Shown piece by piece: positions 1-13,113 of a stretch of DNA of 64,000 nt; positions within the stretch are counted from its first letter, which is position 1; every line of letters starts with the position of its first letter. A program made the position numbers and the translations under genes. The notes under the pieces were generated by a model. That model had not been told where the DNA came from. It did no database searches and was given only the letters and a program-made list of their open reading frames with translations. Source of the DNA: Paenibacillus cymbidii (lineage in GTDB: Bacteria > Bacillota > Bacilli > Paenibacillales > NBRC-103111); contig NZ_SHLX01000005.1 in assembly GCF_004764705.1 (NCBI RefSeq), positions 62,001 to 126,000 on the forward strand. The letters run 5' to 3'.

Positions 1-1
1 A

Positions 2-976
2 ACGGTACGGCAAACGTTCGGCGAGCTCGAGCGGGAGGGGCGGCTGCACCGGGTCAAAGGCAAAGGCACGTTCGTGGCCGAACCGCCGCACCGACTCGCC
101 GACGATCCGCAAACGGTCGGGCTGATTACCACCTACATTTCCGACTATATTTTCCCGTCGATCGTGCGCGGCGTCGAAGCGGCTTTGCGCGAGCGCGGCT
201 ACCGGCTGCTGCTGTCAAGCACGAACAACGACAAGGAGCGGGAGCGCGAAAGTTTGAACATGATGATGAGCCAGCCGCTCAGCGGGCTGATCGTCGAACC
301 GACGAAAAGCGCGGAAGGCAACCCGAACGTCGATTGTTATCTCGATCTCGACTACCGGCGCATTCCTTACGTCATGATCAACCAGCGCTACGCCGAGCTC
401 GACTGTCCGTGCCTGCTCGTCGACGACGAAGCCGGCGGCTACCAGGCCGCCGAGCATTTGCTCGCGCTCGGCCATCGCCGCATCGCCGGCTTCTTCAAAA
501 CCGACGACCTGCAAGGCACGAGCCGGCTGCGCGGCTTCCTGCGGGCGCACCGCGACCGCGGCATTCCGGCGGCGCCCGATCTTGTCGTTCGTTATACGAC
601 GGAGATGCGGCAAACGGCCCCCTACGAAGCGGCGTTGCGGCTGCTGGGCGGGAGCGCGGGGGAACGGCCGAGCGCTTTTGTTTGTTATAACGACGAGTTG
701 GCCGTACAACTGCTCGCAGCGATCCGTTTCGCCGGCGCCTCGGTCCCCGGCGACGTATCGGTCGTCGGCTTCGACGACTCGCCGCTTGCCACGGCGACGG
801 AAGTGAAGCTGACGACGTTGACCCATCCGAAATCGGCAATGGGCGCGGACGCGGCGGAGCTGCTGCTCGGCCTGATCGCGCGCCGTACGCAGCAGCCGCG
901 CGGCGCGTCGAGCAGCGGCAAACGGTACGTGCCGGAGCTGATCGTGCGCGAGTCGACGCGGCGCTACCAATCGTAA
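2..976 (+). CDS. araR: AraR-type arabinose repressor, GntR/LacI fusion (5' end missing)
   Basis: Transcriptional repressor of arabinose use. The frame is open to the left edge, so the start and most of the DNA-binding domain lie outside. The first 28 codons still read as the end of a GntR winged helix (TVRQTF near the start, then GKGTFV). From about codon 37 a LacI-type periplasmic-binding-protein fold follows (VGLITTYISDYIF at its start, later VVGFDDS), which is the effector domain. This GntR-LacI combination is characteristic of Firmicutes AraR, which releases DNA when it binds L-arabinose. It lies directly upstream of araDBA on the same strand, and a likely AraR operator sits in the 95-nt gap after it. 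The ATG at 74 is internal and is not the start. Function is assigned by domain layout and context, with high certainty. Confidence 0.9.
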   Translation, partial: TVRQTFGELEREGRLHRVKGKGTFVAEPPHRLADDPQTVGLITTYISDYIFPSIVRGVEAALRERGYRLLLSSTNNDKERERESLNMMMSQPLSGLIVEPTKSAEGNPNVDCYLDLDYRRIPYVMINQRYAELDCPCLLVDDEAGGYQAAEHLLALGHRRIAGFFKTDDLQGTSRLRGFLRAHRDRGIPAAPDLVVRYTTEMRQTAPYEAALRLLGGSAGERPSAFVCYNDELAVQLLAAIRFAGASVPGDVSVVGFDDSPLATATEVKLTTLTHPKSAMGADAAELLLGLIARRTQQPRGASSSGKRYVPELIVRESTRRYQS

Positions 977-1014
977 TGACCCCTTTCATGACGCATGATG
1001 GCGCAAAAAATCGA

Positions 1015-1044
1015 TTGCCGATCCTGTACGTACAAGTGTATAAT
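1015..1044 (+). promoter_or_regulatory. Promoter of araDBA
   Basis: A TTGCCG box (1015-1020), an 18-nt spacer and a perfect TATAAT (1039-1044) lie 27 nt before the araD start. The AraR-like palindrome fills the spacer, as expected for repression by blocking RNA polymerase. The -35 box matches the sigma-A consensus at 4 of 6 positions. Confidence 0.7.
1024..1036. promoter_or_regulatory. AraR operator
   Basis: The core TGTACGTACA (1025-1034) is a perfect palindrome identical to the centre of the Bacillus subtilis AraR operator (half-site ATTTGTAC). The flanking positions continue the symmetry with one mismatch. It lies between the -35 and -10 boxes of the araDBA promoter and directly after the araR gene, so arabinose-responsive repression is the natural reading. 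Only one site was seen; B. subtilis uses pairs of sites at some promoters. Confidence 0.75.
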
Positions 1045-1071
1045 GGCGTTGACAAAAAGGAGTGATTTCGT

Positions 1072-1773
1072 ATGCTCGAAGCGTTGAAGCAGTCCGTGCT
1101 CGAAGCGAACCTCGATTTGCCGAATTACGGGCTCGTCACGTTCACCTGGGGAAATGTAAGCGGTATCGACCGCAACAGCGGGCTGATCGTCATCAAGCCG
1201 AGCGGCGTGCCGTACGACGCGATGAAAGTGTCCGACCTCGTTGTGCTCGACCTCGAGGGCCGCGTCATCGAAGGCAATCTTCGTCCTTCCTCGGACACGC
1301 CGACGCATTTGGCGCTTTACAAGGCGTTCCCGCGCATCGGCGGCATCGTGCATACGCATTCGCCGTGGGCGACGGCCTGGGCGCAGGCGGGACGCGCGCT
1401 GCCGGCGCTCGGCACGACGCATGCCGACTATTTCTACGGCACCGTGCCTTGTACGCGGGCGATGACGAAGGAAGAGATCGAAGGCGCCTACGAGCTCGAA
1501 ACCGGCAACGTCATCATCGAAACATTCCGCGACCTGCAGCTCGATCCGATGCAGGTGCCGAGCGTACTCGTTCGCGGCCACGCCTCGTTCAACTGGGGCA
1601 AGGACGCACACGACGCCGTGCACAATGCGGTTGTGCTCGAGGAAGTGGCGAAGATCGCCTCGGCTACCGTGGCGCTGAATCCGAACGTCGCGCCGATGGA
1701 TCAGGCGCTGCTCGACAAACATTTTCTGCGCAAGCACGGCGCGGGCGCTTATTACGGCCAACCCGGCAAGTAG
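1072..1773 (+). CDS. araD: L-ribulose-5-phosphate 4-epimerase
   Basis: Interconverts L-ribulose 5-phosphate and D-xylulose 5-phosphate, the last step of arabinose entry into the pentose phosphate pathway. The 233-residue protein is the usual length for the class II aldolase/epimerase family. The zinc-binding HTH of [10 protein letters not shown] (about residues 94-103) and the later GHASFNWG motif are visible, as are KPSGVPYD and DTPTHLALY in the phosphate/substrate pocket. The start is set by a good AAGGAG ribosome binding site 8-9 nt upstream. It is the first gene of araD-araB-araA, the order differing from araA-B-D of B. subtilis. It should be controlled by AraR through the operator just upstream. 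Confidence 0.96.
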   Translation: MLEALKQSVLEANLDLPNYGLVTFTWGNVSGIDRNSGLIVIKPSGVPYDAMKVSDLVVLDLEGRVIEGNLRPSSDTPTHLALYKAFPRIGGIVHTHSPWATAWAQAGRALPALGTTHADYFYGTVPCTRAMTKEEIEGAYELETGNVIIETFRDLQLDPMQVPSVLVRGHASFNWGKDAHDAVHNAVVLEEVAKIASATVALNPNVAPMDQALLDKHFLRKHGAGAYYGQPGK

Positions 1774-1820
1774 GGCGAACGCGGTTGCCGGAATTATTAT
1801 TTTCGGGAGGAAAAGAACTC

Positions 1821-3491
1821 ATGTCCAACACATATGCCATCGGCGTCGACTACGGGACGGAATCGGGCCGCGCGGTGCTCGTCGATTTGGCCGACGGCAC
1901 GGAAGTGGCCGATCACGTTACCCCTTATCCGCATAACGTCATCGACGAACAACTGCCCGGGAGCGGGATCAAGCTCGGCTACGAATGGGCTCTGCAGCAT
2001 CCCGGCGACTACATCGAAGTGCTGAAGCGTTCGATCCCGGCCGTGTTGCAGGCGTCCGGCGTCGATCCGGCGCAAGTTATCGGCATCGGCATCGACTTTA
2101 CGGCATGCACGATGCTGCCGATCGACGCGGCCGGCGAGCCGCTCAGCTTCAATCCGCAGCTGCGCGACAATCCTCACAGTTGGGTGAAGCTGTGGAAGCA
2201 TCACGCCGCCCAGCACGAGGCGAACCTCATCAACGAAATCGCCGGCGCGCGCGGCGAATCGTTCCTGCCGCGCTACGGCGGCAAAATATCGTCCGAATGG
2301 ATGATGGCCAAAGTGTGGCAAATTTTGAACGAGGCACCGGACATTTACGAACAAACGGACCAATTCGTCGAAGCGACCGACTGGGTTATCGGCCAGCTGA
2401 CCGGCAACATCGTGCGCAACAGCTGCACTGCCGGCTACAAGGCGATCTGGCACAAGCGCGACGGTTATCCGGACAGCGACTTCTTCAAGGCGCTCGATCC
2501 GCGGCTGGAGCATTTGACGACGACCAAGCTGCGTGGCGATGTCGTACCGCTTGGCACCAAGGCCGGCGAATTGACGGCGAAGATGGCCGAACTGACCGGG
2601 CTGCGCGCCGGCACGGCGGTAGCCGTCGGCAACGTGGACGCCCATGCGGCTGTACCGGGCGTAGGCGTCGTTACGCCGGGCAAGCTCGTCATGGCGATGG
2701 GCACGTCGATTTGCCATATGCTGCTCGGCACGGAAGAGAAACGCGTCGAAGGCATGTGCGGCGTTGTCGAGGACGGCATCATTCCCGGCTACCTCGGTTA
2801 TGAAGCCGGGCAGTCGGCGGTGGGCGACATTTTTGCCTGGTATGTGGAGCAAGGCGTGCCTGCTTATGTAGCTGAAGCCGCTGCGCAAGAAGGAATCGGC
2901 GTACACGAATGGCTGGAGCAGCGAGCCGCCGCCTACAAGCCGGGCGAAACCGGCCTGCTGGCGCTCGACTGGTGGAACGGCAACCGTTCCGTGCTCGTCG
3001 ACACCGACTTGACCGGGCTGCTGATCGGCTGCACGCTGCTGACGAAGCCGGAAGAAATATATCGTGCGCTGCTCGAAGCGACTGCGTTCGGCACGCGCAA
3101 AATCGTCGATGCTTTCCACGAAAACGGTGTCGAAGTGAACGAACTGTACGCCTGCGGCGGGCTGCCGCAGAAAAACCGGCTGCTGATGCAAATTTACGCC
3201 GACGTCACGAACCGCGAGATCAAAATCGCCGACTCCAAACAAACGCCGGCGCTCGGCGCGGCGATGTTCGGCGCGGTCGCTGCCGGAGCGGCAAACGGCG
3301 GCTACGACTCGATCGCCTTGGCTTCGCAGCGCATGGCCCGCGTCCGTGAGGAAACGTTCAAGCCGATTCCGGCCAACGTCGCCGTTTACGAGAAGCTGTA
3401 TCGCGAATACAACACGCTTCACGACTATTTTGGCCGCGGCGCCAATGACGTGATGAAACGGCTCAAGGCAATTCGCCACGAAGCGCACTGA
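1821..3491 (+). CDS. araB: Ribulokinase
   Basis: Phosphorylates L-ribulose with ATP to L-ribulose 5-phosphate. It is a FGGY-family sugar kinase of 556 residues, the normal size for ribulokinase. The N-terminal phosphate-binding motif [12 protein letters not shown] is at residues 6-17. The FGGY signature region lies in the second half ([18 protein letters not shown]). The frame stays open upstream through araD, but the start is fixed by GGGAGGAAAAGAACTC just before ATG 1821 and by alignment of the kinase N-terminus. It follows araD by 47 nt and precedes araA, so the three form an operon. Confidence 0.96.
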   Translation: MSNTYAIGVDYGTESGRAVLVDLADGTEVADHVTPYPHNVIDEQLPGSGIKLGYEWALQHPGDYIEVLKRSIPAVLQASGVDPAQVIGIGIDFTACTMLPIDAAGEPLSFNPQLRDNPHSWVKLWKHHAAQHEANLINEIAGARGESFLPRYGGKISSEWMMAKVWQILNEAPDIYEQTDQFVEATDWVIGQLTGNIVRNSCTAGYKAIWHKRDGYPDSDFFKALDPRLEHLTTTKLRGDVVPLGTKAGELTAKMAELTGLRAGTAVAVGNVDAHAAVPGVGVVTPGKLVMAMGTSICHMLLGTEEKRVEGMCGVVEDGIIPGYLGYEAGQSAVGDIFAWYVEQGVPAYVAEAAAQEGIGVHEWLEQRAAAYKPGETGLLALDWWNGNRSVLVDTDLTGLLIGCTLLTKPEEIYRALLEATAFGTRKIVDAFHENGVEVNELYACGGLPQKNRLLMQIYADVTNREIKIADSKQTPALGAAMFGAVAAGAANGGYDSIALASQRMARVREETFKPIPANVAVYEKLYREYNTLHDYFGRGANDVMKRLKAIRHEAH

Positions 3492-3574
3492 GAGCGCGAG
3501 CGCACGAATACAGAACACCGGGTGCGGAGTGCAGAATACGGAATACGAAGTACGAAAAGACGGAGGCTATGTCC

Positions 3575-5065
3575 ATGTTGGATTTTAAACGATATCAAGT
3601 ATGGTTCGTCACCGGCAGCCAGCATTTGTACGGTCCGGAGACGCTCGAGGAAGTAGCGGCCCACTCGCGCCGCATCGCGGAGGAACTGAACCGGGACAAC
3701 GCGATTTCGTGCGAAATCGTGTTCAAGCCAGTGCTCAAGACGCCGGATGAAATTCTCGGGCTCGCGCGGGAAGCGAACATAGATGACCGCTGCGTTGGGC
3801 TCATCACCTGGATGCATACGTTCTCCCCGGCCAAAATGTGGATCGCCGGCCTGCGCGAGCTGCAAAAGCCGCTGCTCCATCTGCATACGCAGTACAACCG
3901 CGACATTCCATGGGATTCGATCGACATGGACTTCATGAATTTGAACCAGGCGGCGCATGGAGACCGCGAATACGGGCATATTGGCGCCCGTATGGGTTTT
4001 GCCCGCAAAGTGGTGATGGGCTACTGGGAGGATGCCGCGGTGCGCGACCGCCTCGGCGCGTGGATGCGCACGGCGGTCGGATACGCCGAAAGCCGCAAAC
4101 TCAAAGTAGCGCGTTTTGGCGATAATATGCGGCAGGTGGCGGTTACCGAAGGCGACAAGGTGGAGGCGCAAATCAAGTTCGGCTGGTCGGTCAACGGCTA
4201 CGGCGTCGGCGACCTGGTGCAGCGGATGAACGAGTTCGCCGATGCCGAAGTCGAGCGGCTGTTCTCCTCCTACGAGGAGCTGTACGACATCGCGCCGGCC
4301 GGTCGGGAAGCCGGCCCGGTGCGCAGCGCGATTCTCGAGCAGGCGCGCATCGAACTCGGCTTGCGCTCCTTGCTCGAAGAAGGCGGCTTCGGCGCCTTTA
4401 CGACGACGTTCGAGGATTTGCACGGCCTGAAGCAGCTGCCGGGCCTGGCGGTGCAGCGGCTGATGGCGGACGGCTACGGCTTCGGCGGCGAAGGCGACTG
4501 GAAAACGGCGGCGCTCGTGCGCATCATGAAAATTATGGCCGGCGGCGCCGGTACTTCGTTCATGGAAGATTATACGTACCACATGGAGCCGGGCAATGAG
4601 ATGGTGCTGGGCGCGCACATGCTGGAAATATGCCCGACGATCACGGCGACGAAGCCGCGGATCGAAGTGCATCCGCTCGGCATCGGCGGCAAAGCCGATC
4701 CGGCGCGCTTCGTGTTCGACGGCCGATCCGGTTCGGCGCTTAACGCTTCGGTGATCGATCTCGGCAGCCGCTTCCGGCTGCTGATCAACACCGTTGAAGC
4801 GGTGCAGCCGGCGCAGCCGATGCCGAAGCTGCCGGTCGCGCGCGTGCTGTGGAAGCCGCAGCCGTCGCTGGCGCTAAGCGCGGAGGCGTGGATTCTCGCC
4901 GGCGGCGCGCATCACACCGGCTTCTCCTACCACGTGACGGCGGAGCAGTTGACCGACTGGGCGGAGATGGTCGGCATCGAAGCCGTGCTGATCGACGGAG
5001 GAACGACGATTCCGGCGATCAGGAACGAACTGCGCTGGAACGACCTCGCCTGGCGCTTGCGGTAA
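3575..5065 (+). CDS. araA: L-arabinose isomerase
   Basis: Converts L-arabinose to L-ribulose, the first catabolic step, with a Mn2+ cofactor. The 496-residue protein has the AraA landmarks [41 protein letters not shown], the catalytic/metal region ([20 protein letters not shown]) and AGGAHHT near the end. Two in-frame ATGs exist at 3569 and 3575. GGAGG (3562-3566) is 8 nt before 3575 but only 2 nt before 3569, and the family starts near MLxxKxYxxWFVTG, so 3575 is preferred. The 77-nt gap after araB contains imperfect copies of GAATAC. A strong terminator follows, ending the operon. No arabinose transporter is in the window. Confidence 0.96.
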   Translation: MLDFKRYQVWFVTGSQHLYGPETLEEVAAHSRRIAEELNRDNAISCEIVFKPVLKTPDEILGLAREANIDDRCVGLITWMHTFSPAKMWIAGLRELQKPLLHLHTQYNRDIPWDSIDMDFMNLNQAAHGDREYGHIGARMGFARKVVMGYWEDAAVRDRLGAWMRTAVGYAESRKLKVARFGDNMRQVAVTEGDKVEAQIKFGWSVNGYGVGDLVQRMNEFADAEVERLFSSYEELYDIAPAGREAGPVRSAILEQARIELGLRSLLEEGGFGAFTTTFEDLHGLKQLPGLAVQRLMADGYGFGGEGDWKTAALVRIMKIMAGGAGTSFMEDYTYHMEPGNEMVLGAHMLEICPTITATKPRIEVHPLGIGGKADPARFVFDGRSGSALNASVIDLGSRFRLLINTVEAVQPAQPMPKLPVARVLWKPQPSLALSAEAWILAGGAHHTGFSYHVTAEQLTDWAEMVGIEAVLIDGGTTIPAIRNELRWNDLAWRLR

Positions 5066-5073
5066 ACGGTTCT

Positions 5074-5112
5074 AAACCCTTGACCCGGCAGCTTCCGGGT
5101 CGAGGGTTTTTG
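5074..5112 (+). terminator. Terminator of araDBA
   Basis: The arms AAACCCTTGACCCGG and CCGGGTCGAGGGTTT pair over 15 bp with one G-T wobble around a short loop (cagctt) and run into TTTTTG. It begins 9 nt after the araA stop codon. Confidence 0.85.
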
Positions 5113-5250
5113 TTGTCCATTCCTCTCGTTCAAACGAGCAGGCAGATGAGTCGATTCCGCGTTTGGCCCGCAAACACTTGCGGATGCCGAATATGCCAGT
5201 TTTTCCGTTCGAAACGTTCCCAAACGGCCCCCTTCTAACCCCTCCTGAAA

Positions 5251-5441
5251 AATAGCCCATGAAAAATGGCTTATTTGCCTACTTTCACTCGAATAGTCGA
5301 AAATAGCCAGTGAAAACACTGGTTATTGCGGCCAAACAGCTTTAAAATCGACCTTTTCCCGGAAATAGCCAGTGATTTCACTGGTTATTTCTTTACTGCC
5401 CTTCCTTTTTGACACAATAGCCAATAAAACATGGCTTATTT
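5251..5441. repeat. Hairpin-repeat cluster A (four units)
   Basis: Four inverted repeats occupy this stretch: 5251-5275, 5302-5327, 5363-5390 and 5416-5440. The inner two have AATAGCCAGTG/CACTGGTTATT type arms with an A- or T-rich loop of 2-4 nt. The outer two end in ATGGCTTATT. Centre distances are about 51.5, 62 and 51.5 nt. The cluster fills the gap between convergent araA and the SGNH hydrolase gene, and ends 8 nt before the stop codon of the latter. Five related clusters occur elsewhere in the window (near 16.3, 24.3, 42.5, 50.9 and 56.6 kb). No coding function is apparent. Confidence 0.85.
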
Positions 5442-5448
5442 CGACGGT

Positions 5449-6549
5449 TCACCACCGCAGCAGCCCGGCAATAATCGGCCGAAGCGCATGTGCGATGCGA
5501 TAATAACCAAGATCGGAAGGATGAATGCCGTCCGTCGTACATTCGTGCCAGTCGGCGCCGAGCAGCGATTCGCCGTCGCAGAAATGCACGTTGCTGTCGC
5601 CGGCGGCGCAGAGCCGTTCGACCGTGGCGAGCTGGATGTGCTTGCGCTCCAGCCGGCGCCGCAGCATGTCGCCATCGTACGACTCGCGGGCGAGCGGAAT
5701 TTGCGATATCACGAGAATCGGCACCTCCGGATGACGCTCCCGGACAATCGAGATAAACTCAGGCAGCGAAACCGACAGTCGCTCCGTGCTCGGCGTATTG
5801 CCTTCGTAATCGAGCACCAGAAGCGCCGGCTCGTCTACGCCGGCGATAAGCCGCGCCACCCCCGGCTCCCCCTGCGCGTTGCCGGAGAAGCCGAAGCTGA
5901 CGAACTCGATCGGAAACATCCGGCTGAGCACGTTCGGATACGCCATTCCCGGCCTTGTCGCACAAGCGCCGTGCGTAATTGAGGTGCCGTACAGCAGCAC
6001 CCGCTTGCCGCTCGCGAACCCCGCGAACGGCCGCAAGCCTGCCGTCGACGCCAAACCGACGGTTATCCGCCTCACGCCTTGATACAGCGGCATGTTGAGC
6101 GTCACCTCCCGCCACTCGGCAGCCGCACCGTCGAACAACACCGCCTCGTACGCAGCGGCGTCGGCGGCAAACTTGGCTGTGCCGACATAGGTCATATTGC
6201 CGATCGGCCCCATGTAACAATCGATACCGCATTGGCCCGTCGCCGGCATCTGGTACATTCCCGCCGGCGCCGCCAACTCGACCTGCACCGCAAGCTTCGG
6301 CGAATCGGTCGCAAACCGCAGCTGCGCCCCTGTCGGATAGTCGGCCAGCCGGTCGACCTCCGGACGGATCTGCTCCGGCGGCTGCTGCGGCAAGCGACGA
6401 TACAAGCCCTCCTCGCCGAACCAGGGCAGCCCGGTCACCCGGAACGGCGGCTGTTGCGGCGAAAACCATTCCCATTCCCGCAGCGTTACCTTGCTTGTTT
6501 TCATGCTCGCATCGAGCTGCTGCACTTCGTTTTGATCATGTTCCCCCAT
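5449..6549 (-). CDS. SGNH/GDSL-family hydrolase (putative carbohydrate esterase)
   Basis: Predicted esterase of 366 residues with two parts. About 160 N-terminal residues are beta-rich and resemble the SGNH N-terminal accessory domain. A C-terminal SGNH hydrolase fold follows. Block I is LLYGTSITHGAC, where the serine after GT is the likely nucleophile. Block III is FGFSGNAQGE. Block V is TTDGIHPSDLGYYR with the catalytic Asp and His. No signal peptide is seen, so it is probably cytoplasmic and may deacylate imported oligosaccharides. GGGGAG 8 nt upstream supports ATG 6549; an in-frame ATG at 6504 is the alternative. It is convergent with araA, separated by hairpin cluster A. The substrate cannot be read from sequence. 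Confidence 0.8.
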   Translation of the reverse strand: MGEHDQNEVQQLDASMKTSKVTLREWEWFSPQQPPFRVTGLPWFGEEGLYRRLPQQPPEQIRPEVDRLADYPTGAQLRFATDSPKLAVQVELAAPAGMYQMPATGQCGIDCYMGPIGNMTYVGTAKFAADAAAYEAVLFDGAAAEWREVTLNMPLYQGVRRITVGLASTAGLRPFAGFASGKRVLLYGTSITHGACATRPGMAYPNVLSRMFPIEFVSFGFSGNAQGEPGVARLIAGVDEPALLVLDYEGNTPSTERLSVSLPEFISIVRERHPEVPILVISQIPLARESYDGDMLRRRLERKHIQLATVERLCAAGDSNVHFCDGESLLGADWHECTTDGIHPSDLGYYRIAHALRPIIAGLLRW

Positions 6550-6753
6550 TCGTCCGCTCCCCTTGCTTTCGCTTCCACACGCACGCCCCTATTATATAAG
6601 CCGCTAACAGCAGCCGGGAACAATCCATTTTTGCGATGCTTGCCTGGTGTTGTCCGATTTGGCCAATCCGATTTCGAGCGCCGCATCTCCGGCTCACCAT
6701 TCCGATTCCGGGCGAATATCCTAGCAGCATCACGATACCGGGGAGTGGAAATC

Positions 6754-7842
6754 ATGCCTTCCATCAGCTTGTGTATGATCGTCAGAAACGAGGAAGATCA
6801 TATCGGCCGGTGCCTCGATTCCGTTGCCGGCATTGCCGATGAAATCGTGATTGTCGACACGGGCTCCACCGATGAAACGAAGGCCGTTGTCAGCCGCTAC
6901 ACGGATTCTATCCATGATTTTGTCTGGATCGACGATTTTGCCGCCGCCCGCAACTATGCGTTCAGCCTGGCGACGATGGACTACATTTTATGGCTCGATG
7001 CGGACGACATGCTTGAAGAGGACGACCGGCACAAGCTTGCCGCGCTCAAGCTGACGCTCGAGCCAAGCGTCGACTACGTCAACATGGCATATCATCTGGC
7101 ATTCGACGAATACGGCAACATCACGTCCAGCATTCGCCGCAACCGGTTGGTCAAGCGGGCGAATGGTTACAGGTGGATCGGCGCCGTTCATGAATATTTG
7201 GATGTCTGGGGCAACCATCTGCAGAGCGATATTGCCGTCACTCACCGCGCATTGCGCCATGACAGCGATCGCAACCTGCGCATATACGAACGGAAAGCGG
7301 CCCGTGGCGAACAGTTGTCCCCGCGCGACCTGATCTACTTCGCCAACGAGCTGATGGATCATCGCTATTTGAACCGGGCGATTCATTACTACGAGCAATT
7401 TCTCGGCACCGGCGCTGGCTGGTCGGAAGACAACATCGCCGCCTGCGGAAAACTGGCCGATTGTTATCACGCGCTGGGCGATGAGGATGCGGAGATGGAA
7501 TGGGTGTTGCGGTCGTTTCTGTATGGTGCGCCGCGTGCGGAAACGTGCTGCCGGCTGGGCTATTATTTGATGCAGCGGGAGGAGTATCGCTCGGCGTCCT
7601 ACTGGTATCATCAGGCGCTGCAGGTCGGCCAGACGACGACATGGGCGCTGACCAACCGCGCCTGCTCCACCTGGCTGCCCCATCTGCAGTTGTGTGTTTG
7701 CTATGATAAGCTTGGGGAACTGGAGCTTGCATTCCGACATAACGAAGAAGCTCGCCGGTATCGGCCGGACGACGCGAGCATTGTTGCCAACAAAGCCTAT
7801 TTGGAAGCGGCGCTGGCGAAACGCGAGCCCGTCGACATGTGA
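6754..7842 (+). CDS. Family 2 glycosyltransferase with C-terminal TPR region
   Basis: Cytoplasmic GT-A glycosyltransferase of 362 residues. It opens with the typical SLCMIVRNEEDHIGRCLDSV, then IVDTGSTDET and the DxD motif in WLDADDM (about residue 88). The second half is helical and looks like tetratricopeptide repeats (YFANELMDH, KLADCYHALGD, HLQLCVCYDKLGELE). This layout is common in Bacillales proteins annotated as SunS-like or TPR glycosyltransferases. The ATG is preceded by GGGAGTGG; the frame runs open far upstream, but homology begins at this ATG. The acceptor is unknown. It stands alone between divergent SGNH hydrolase and convergent rlmN. Confidence 0.82.
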   Translation: MPSISLCMIVRNEEDHIGRCLDSVAGIADEIVIVDTGSTDETKAVVSRYTDSIHDFVWIDDFAAARNYAFSLATMDYILWLDADDMLEEDDRHKLAALKLTLEPSVDYVNMAYHLAFDEYGNITSSIRRNRLVKRANGYRWIGAVHEYLDVWGNHLQSDIAVTHRALRHDSDRNLRIYERKAARGEQLSPRDLIYFANELMDHRYLNRAIHYYEQFLGTGAGWSEDNIAACGKLADCYHALGDEDAEMEWVLRSFLYGAPRAETCCRLGYYLMQREEYRSASYWYHQALQVGQTTTWALTNRACSTWLPHLQLCVCYDKLGELELAFRHNEEARRYRPDDASIVANKAYLEAALAKREPVDM

Positions 7843-7862
7843 CGGGTGATAAGGCGACAAAA

Positions 7863-7885
7863 CCCCCCTCAAGTTTCGAGGGGGG
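7863..7885 (-). terminator. Terminator overlapping the rlmN stop codon
   Basis: CCCCCCTC and GAGGGGGG form a perfect 8-bp stem with a 7-nt loop. On the minus strand the stem is followed by TTTTG. The rlmN stop codon (7869-7871) lies inside the structure, and the convergent glycosyltransferase gene ends 20 nt away, so it may serve both. Confidence 0.65.
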
Positions 7886-8942
7886 CGAGAGTGGCCTGCA
7901 TTTGTTTGCTGCGCAGCTGGCCGCAGGCGGCATCGATATCCGTGCCGTGCTCCAGCCGGACGCTGCAGCTCACCTGCCGCTTCTTCAACGTGTCGTAGAA
8001 CGCGCGAATCGTTTCCTTGTCGCTGCGCTGGTACTGGCTGTGCTCATCCACCGGGTTGTACGGGATCAGGTTGACGTTGACCAGCTCGCGGCGATCCGCG
8101 ATCAGATCGGCCAACTGCTCCGCGTGCTCGCGCCGGTCGTTGACGTCGCGCAGCAAAATATACTCCAGCGTCAACCGCCGCTTCGTCGCCGCCAAATAAT
8201 AATCGATCGCCGCCATCAGCTTGTCGAGCGGAATGGCGCGGTTGATTTTCATGATGCGGGTGCGCAGCTCATCCGTCGGCGCATGCAGCGAAATCGCCAA
8301 ATTGACCGGCATGCCGCTGTCGGCGAACGTGCGGATTTTGGCTTCGAGCCCGCTGGTCGAAACGGTAATATGGCGGCCGCCGATCGCCAGCCCCTTGTGG
8401 TCGATGACGATGCGCAGGAAGTTCATCACATGCTCGTAATTGTCGAACGGCTCGCCAATGCCCATCACCACGATGTGGCTCACTTTCTCATCCTGACCCG
8501 CCGCGTCGAGAAACCGCTGCACGGTCACAACCTGCTCGGCGATTTCACCGCTCGTGAGGTCGCGCTGCTTGGCGATCAAGCCGCTCGCGCAAAAGCTGCA
8601 GCCGATGTTGCAGCCGACCTGCGTCGTGACGCACACCGACAAGCCGAACTTGTGGCGCATCAGCACCGTTTCGATCAAGTGGCCGTCCGACAGCCGGAAC
8701 AAAAACTTGACCGTGCCGTCCGCCGACTGCTGCTTCACGTGTTCCGCCAGCGTAACGATCCGGAAATGGTCCCTTAGCAGTTCCAGGCACCCGGCGTTTA
8801 CGCCTTCCATCGCGTCGAAGCTCGTCGCCCGTTTCCGGTACAGCCAGTCCCATACTTGCTGGGCGCGAAACTTGCGGTGCTCGCGCGATTCCAGCCAGCC
8901 GGCCAATTGCTCGAACGTTAAATCGTATATCGTTTGCTTCAT
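7869..8942 (-). CDS. rlmN: Dual-specificity 23S rRNA/tRNA adenine C2-methyltransferase
   Basis: Radical-SAM enzyme that methylates C2 of A2503 in 23S rRNA and of A37 in some tRNAs. The protein is 357 residues, normal for the family. The 4Fe-4S/SAM motif CNIGCSFC is present, along with [29 protein letters not shown] and LIPYNPV. The conserved C-terminal cysteine of the transient methyl-enzyme intermediate is in DAACGQL. The open frame extends 32 codons further upstream, but homology starts at MKQTIYDLT (ATG 8942) with GGGG about 10 nt upstream. It is a stand-alone housekeeping gene. Confidence 0.95.
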   Translation of the reverse strand: MKQTIYDLTFEQLAGWLESREHRKFRAQQVWDWLYRKRATSFDAMEGVNAGCLELLRDHFRIVTLAEHVKQQSADGTVKFLFRLSDGHLIETVLMRHKFGLSVCVTTQVGCNIGCSFCASGLIAKQRDLTSGEIAEQVVTVQRFLDAAGQDEKVSHIVVMGIGEPFDNYEHVMNFLRIVIDHKGLAIGGRHITVSTSGLEAKIRTFADSGMPVNLAISLHAPTDELRTRIMKINRAIPLDKLMAAIDYYLAATKRRLTLEYILLRDVNDRREHAEQLADLIADRRELVNVNLIPYNPVDEHSQYQRSDKETIRAFYDTLKKRQVSCSVRLEHGTDIDAACGQLRSKQMQATLAPLET

Positions 8943-9020
8943 CGGTTTCCAGCCCCTTTTTCCACCTCCTATTATCCCGAAAAGCGCCGCGGAACACAAG
9001 CGCAATCGGCAAAACCGGCA

Positions 9021-9052
9021 AAAGACAGACTCCGCCACGGGAGCCTGCCTTT
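9021..9052 (-). terminator. Terminator of the beta-galactosidase gene
   Basis: On the minus strand AGGCAGGCTCC and GGAGTCTGTCT pair over 11 bp with two G-U wobbles around a 6-nt loop, followed by TTTTG. It lies 31 nt after the stop codon of the GH2 gene. Confidence 0.6.
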
Positions 9053-9082
9053 ATACCGAATGTCGGCGCCATAACCGCCGAC

Positions 9083-12252
<3,170 letters not shown>

Positions 12253-13113
12253 ATGAAGCTGCTCCGGCTCCGAACGAATCTGCACCCGCAAACGAAGGAC
12301 GACGTGCCGCTGATTGTGTACACCGTGGGCACGGAAGAGCAGCGGGCGATGTCGCGACTGAAAGGATTTTCGGCCAACCAGCTGTTCGTGACGTTCGCCG
12401 GTAGCGGTTCGTTCCGTCCGCTCGGCGAGAAGAAATGGGACATTGTCGAGCCGGGTTCGCTGCTGTTCATCCCTTCGGACCTGCCGCACGAATATGTGCC
12501 GCAAGGCGACGAACCGTGGCAAGTCGGCTACGTGACCTATTTCGAACGCACGCCCGGCGTGCTGCGGGAATGGGGCTTCGGCGAAACGCCGCTGCAGCGC
12601 AAGCTGGGGGATACGTCGCGGCTGTTTGCGCTGCTCGAAGCGATGTGGCGCATGCTGGGCCATGGCTACGATTGTTGGCAGGCGGCGGAGACGCTGTTCG
12701 CCTTCCTGCTCGCGCTCAAAAAGGAGGCTTCCGCCGAAGCCCCCCCTTTTCGCGCCGCAACTCCCGACCCGGCGCAGCTGCGCCGGTCCGTTGTGGACAA
12801 TGCCGTACGATTCCTTCATGACCATCTGCAGCGCGAAGTAACGATGACCGAGCTGAGCGCACGCATCGGCTATTCGCAGAAGCAGCTCGTCCGCCTGTTC
12901 CGCGCGCGGCTCGGCGTGACGCCGATGCAATATTTGCTGCGCATCCGCCTGCAAACCGCACGCACGCTGCTTCGCGAGCATCCGCATATGACCGTGCGCC
13001 AAACGGCCGCTTATATCGGCATGGAGCCGGTGTACTTGACGCGGTTGTTCCGCCGCGAGTTCGGCGTCACGCCTTCGTCATACGCAGCCGGTATGACTGG
13101 AAGCGACGATTAG
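12253..13113 (+). CDS. AraC-family regulator divergent from lacZ
   Basis: Transcription activator of 286 residues. The N-terminal half is a cupin-like ligand domain (DIVEPGSLLFIPSDLPHEY). The C-terminal 100 residues hold the two helix-turn-helix motifs of the AraC family (SARIGYSQKQLVRLFRARLG and AAYIGMEPVYLTRLFRREFG, the latter followed by VTPSSY). The start at 12253 has AGAGG 10 nt upstream; ATGs at 12214 and 12226 are in frame but poorly supported. Its position, divergent from the GH2 gene, suggests a galactoside- or oligosaccharide-responsive activator. Its stop codon overlaps that of the convergent AlkD gene by 2 nt. Confidence 0.85.
   Translation: MKLLRLRTNLHPQTKDDVPLIVYTVGTEEQRAMSRLKGFSANQLFVTFAGSGSFRPLGEKKWDIVEPGSLLFIPSDLPHEYVPQGDEPWQVGYVTYFERTPGVLREWGFGETPLQRKLGDTSRLFALLEAMWRMLGHGYDCWQAAETLFAFLLALKKEASAEAPPFRAATPDPAQLRRSVVDNAVRFLHDHLQREVTMTELSARIGYSQKQLVRLFRARLGVTPMQYLLRIRLQTARTLLREHPHMTVRQTAAYIGMEPVYLTRLFRREFGVTPSSYAAGMTGSDD

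Noticed and set aside
5251..5441. CRISPR-like array, since units of about 26 nt are spaced by about 25-36 nt
   Set aside because: Units are variable and self-complementary, clusters have only two to four units, spacers are shared between clusters, and there are no cas genes.
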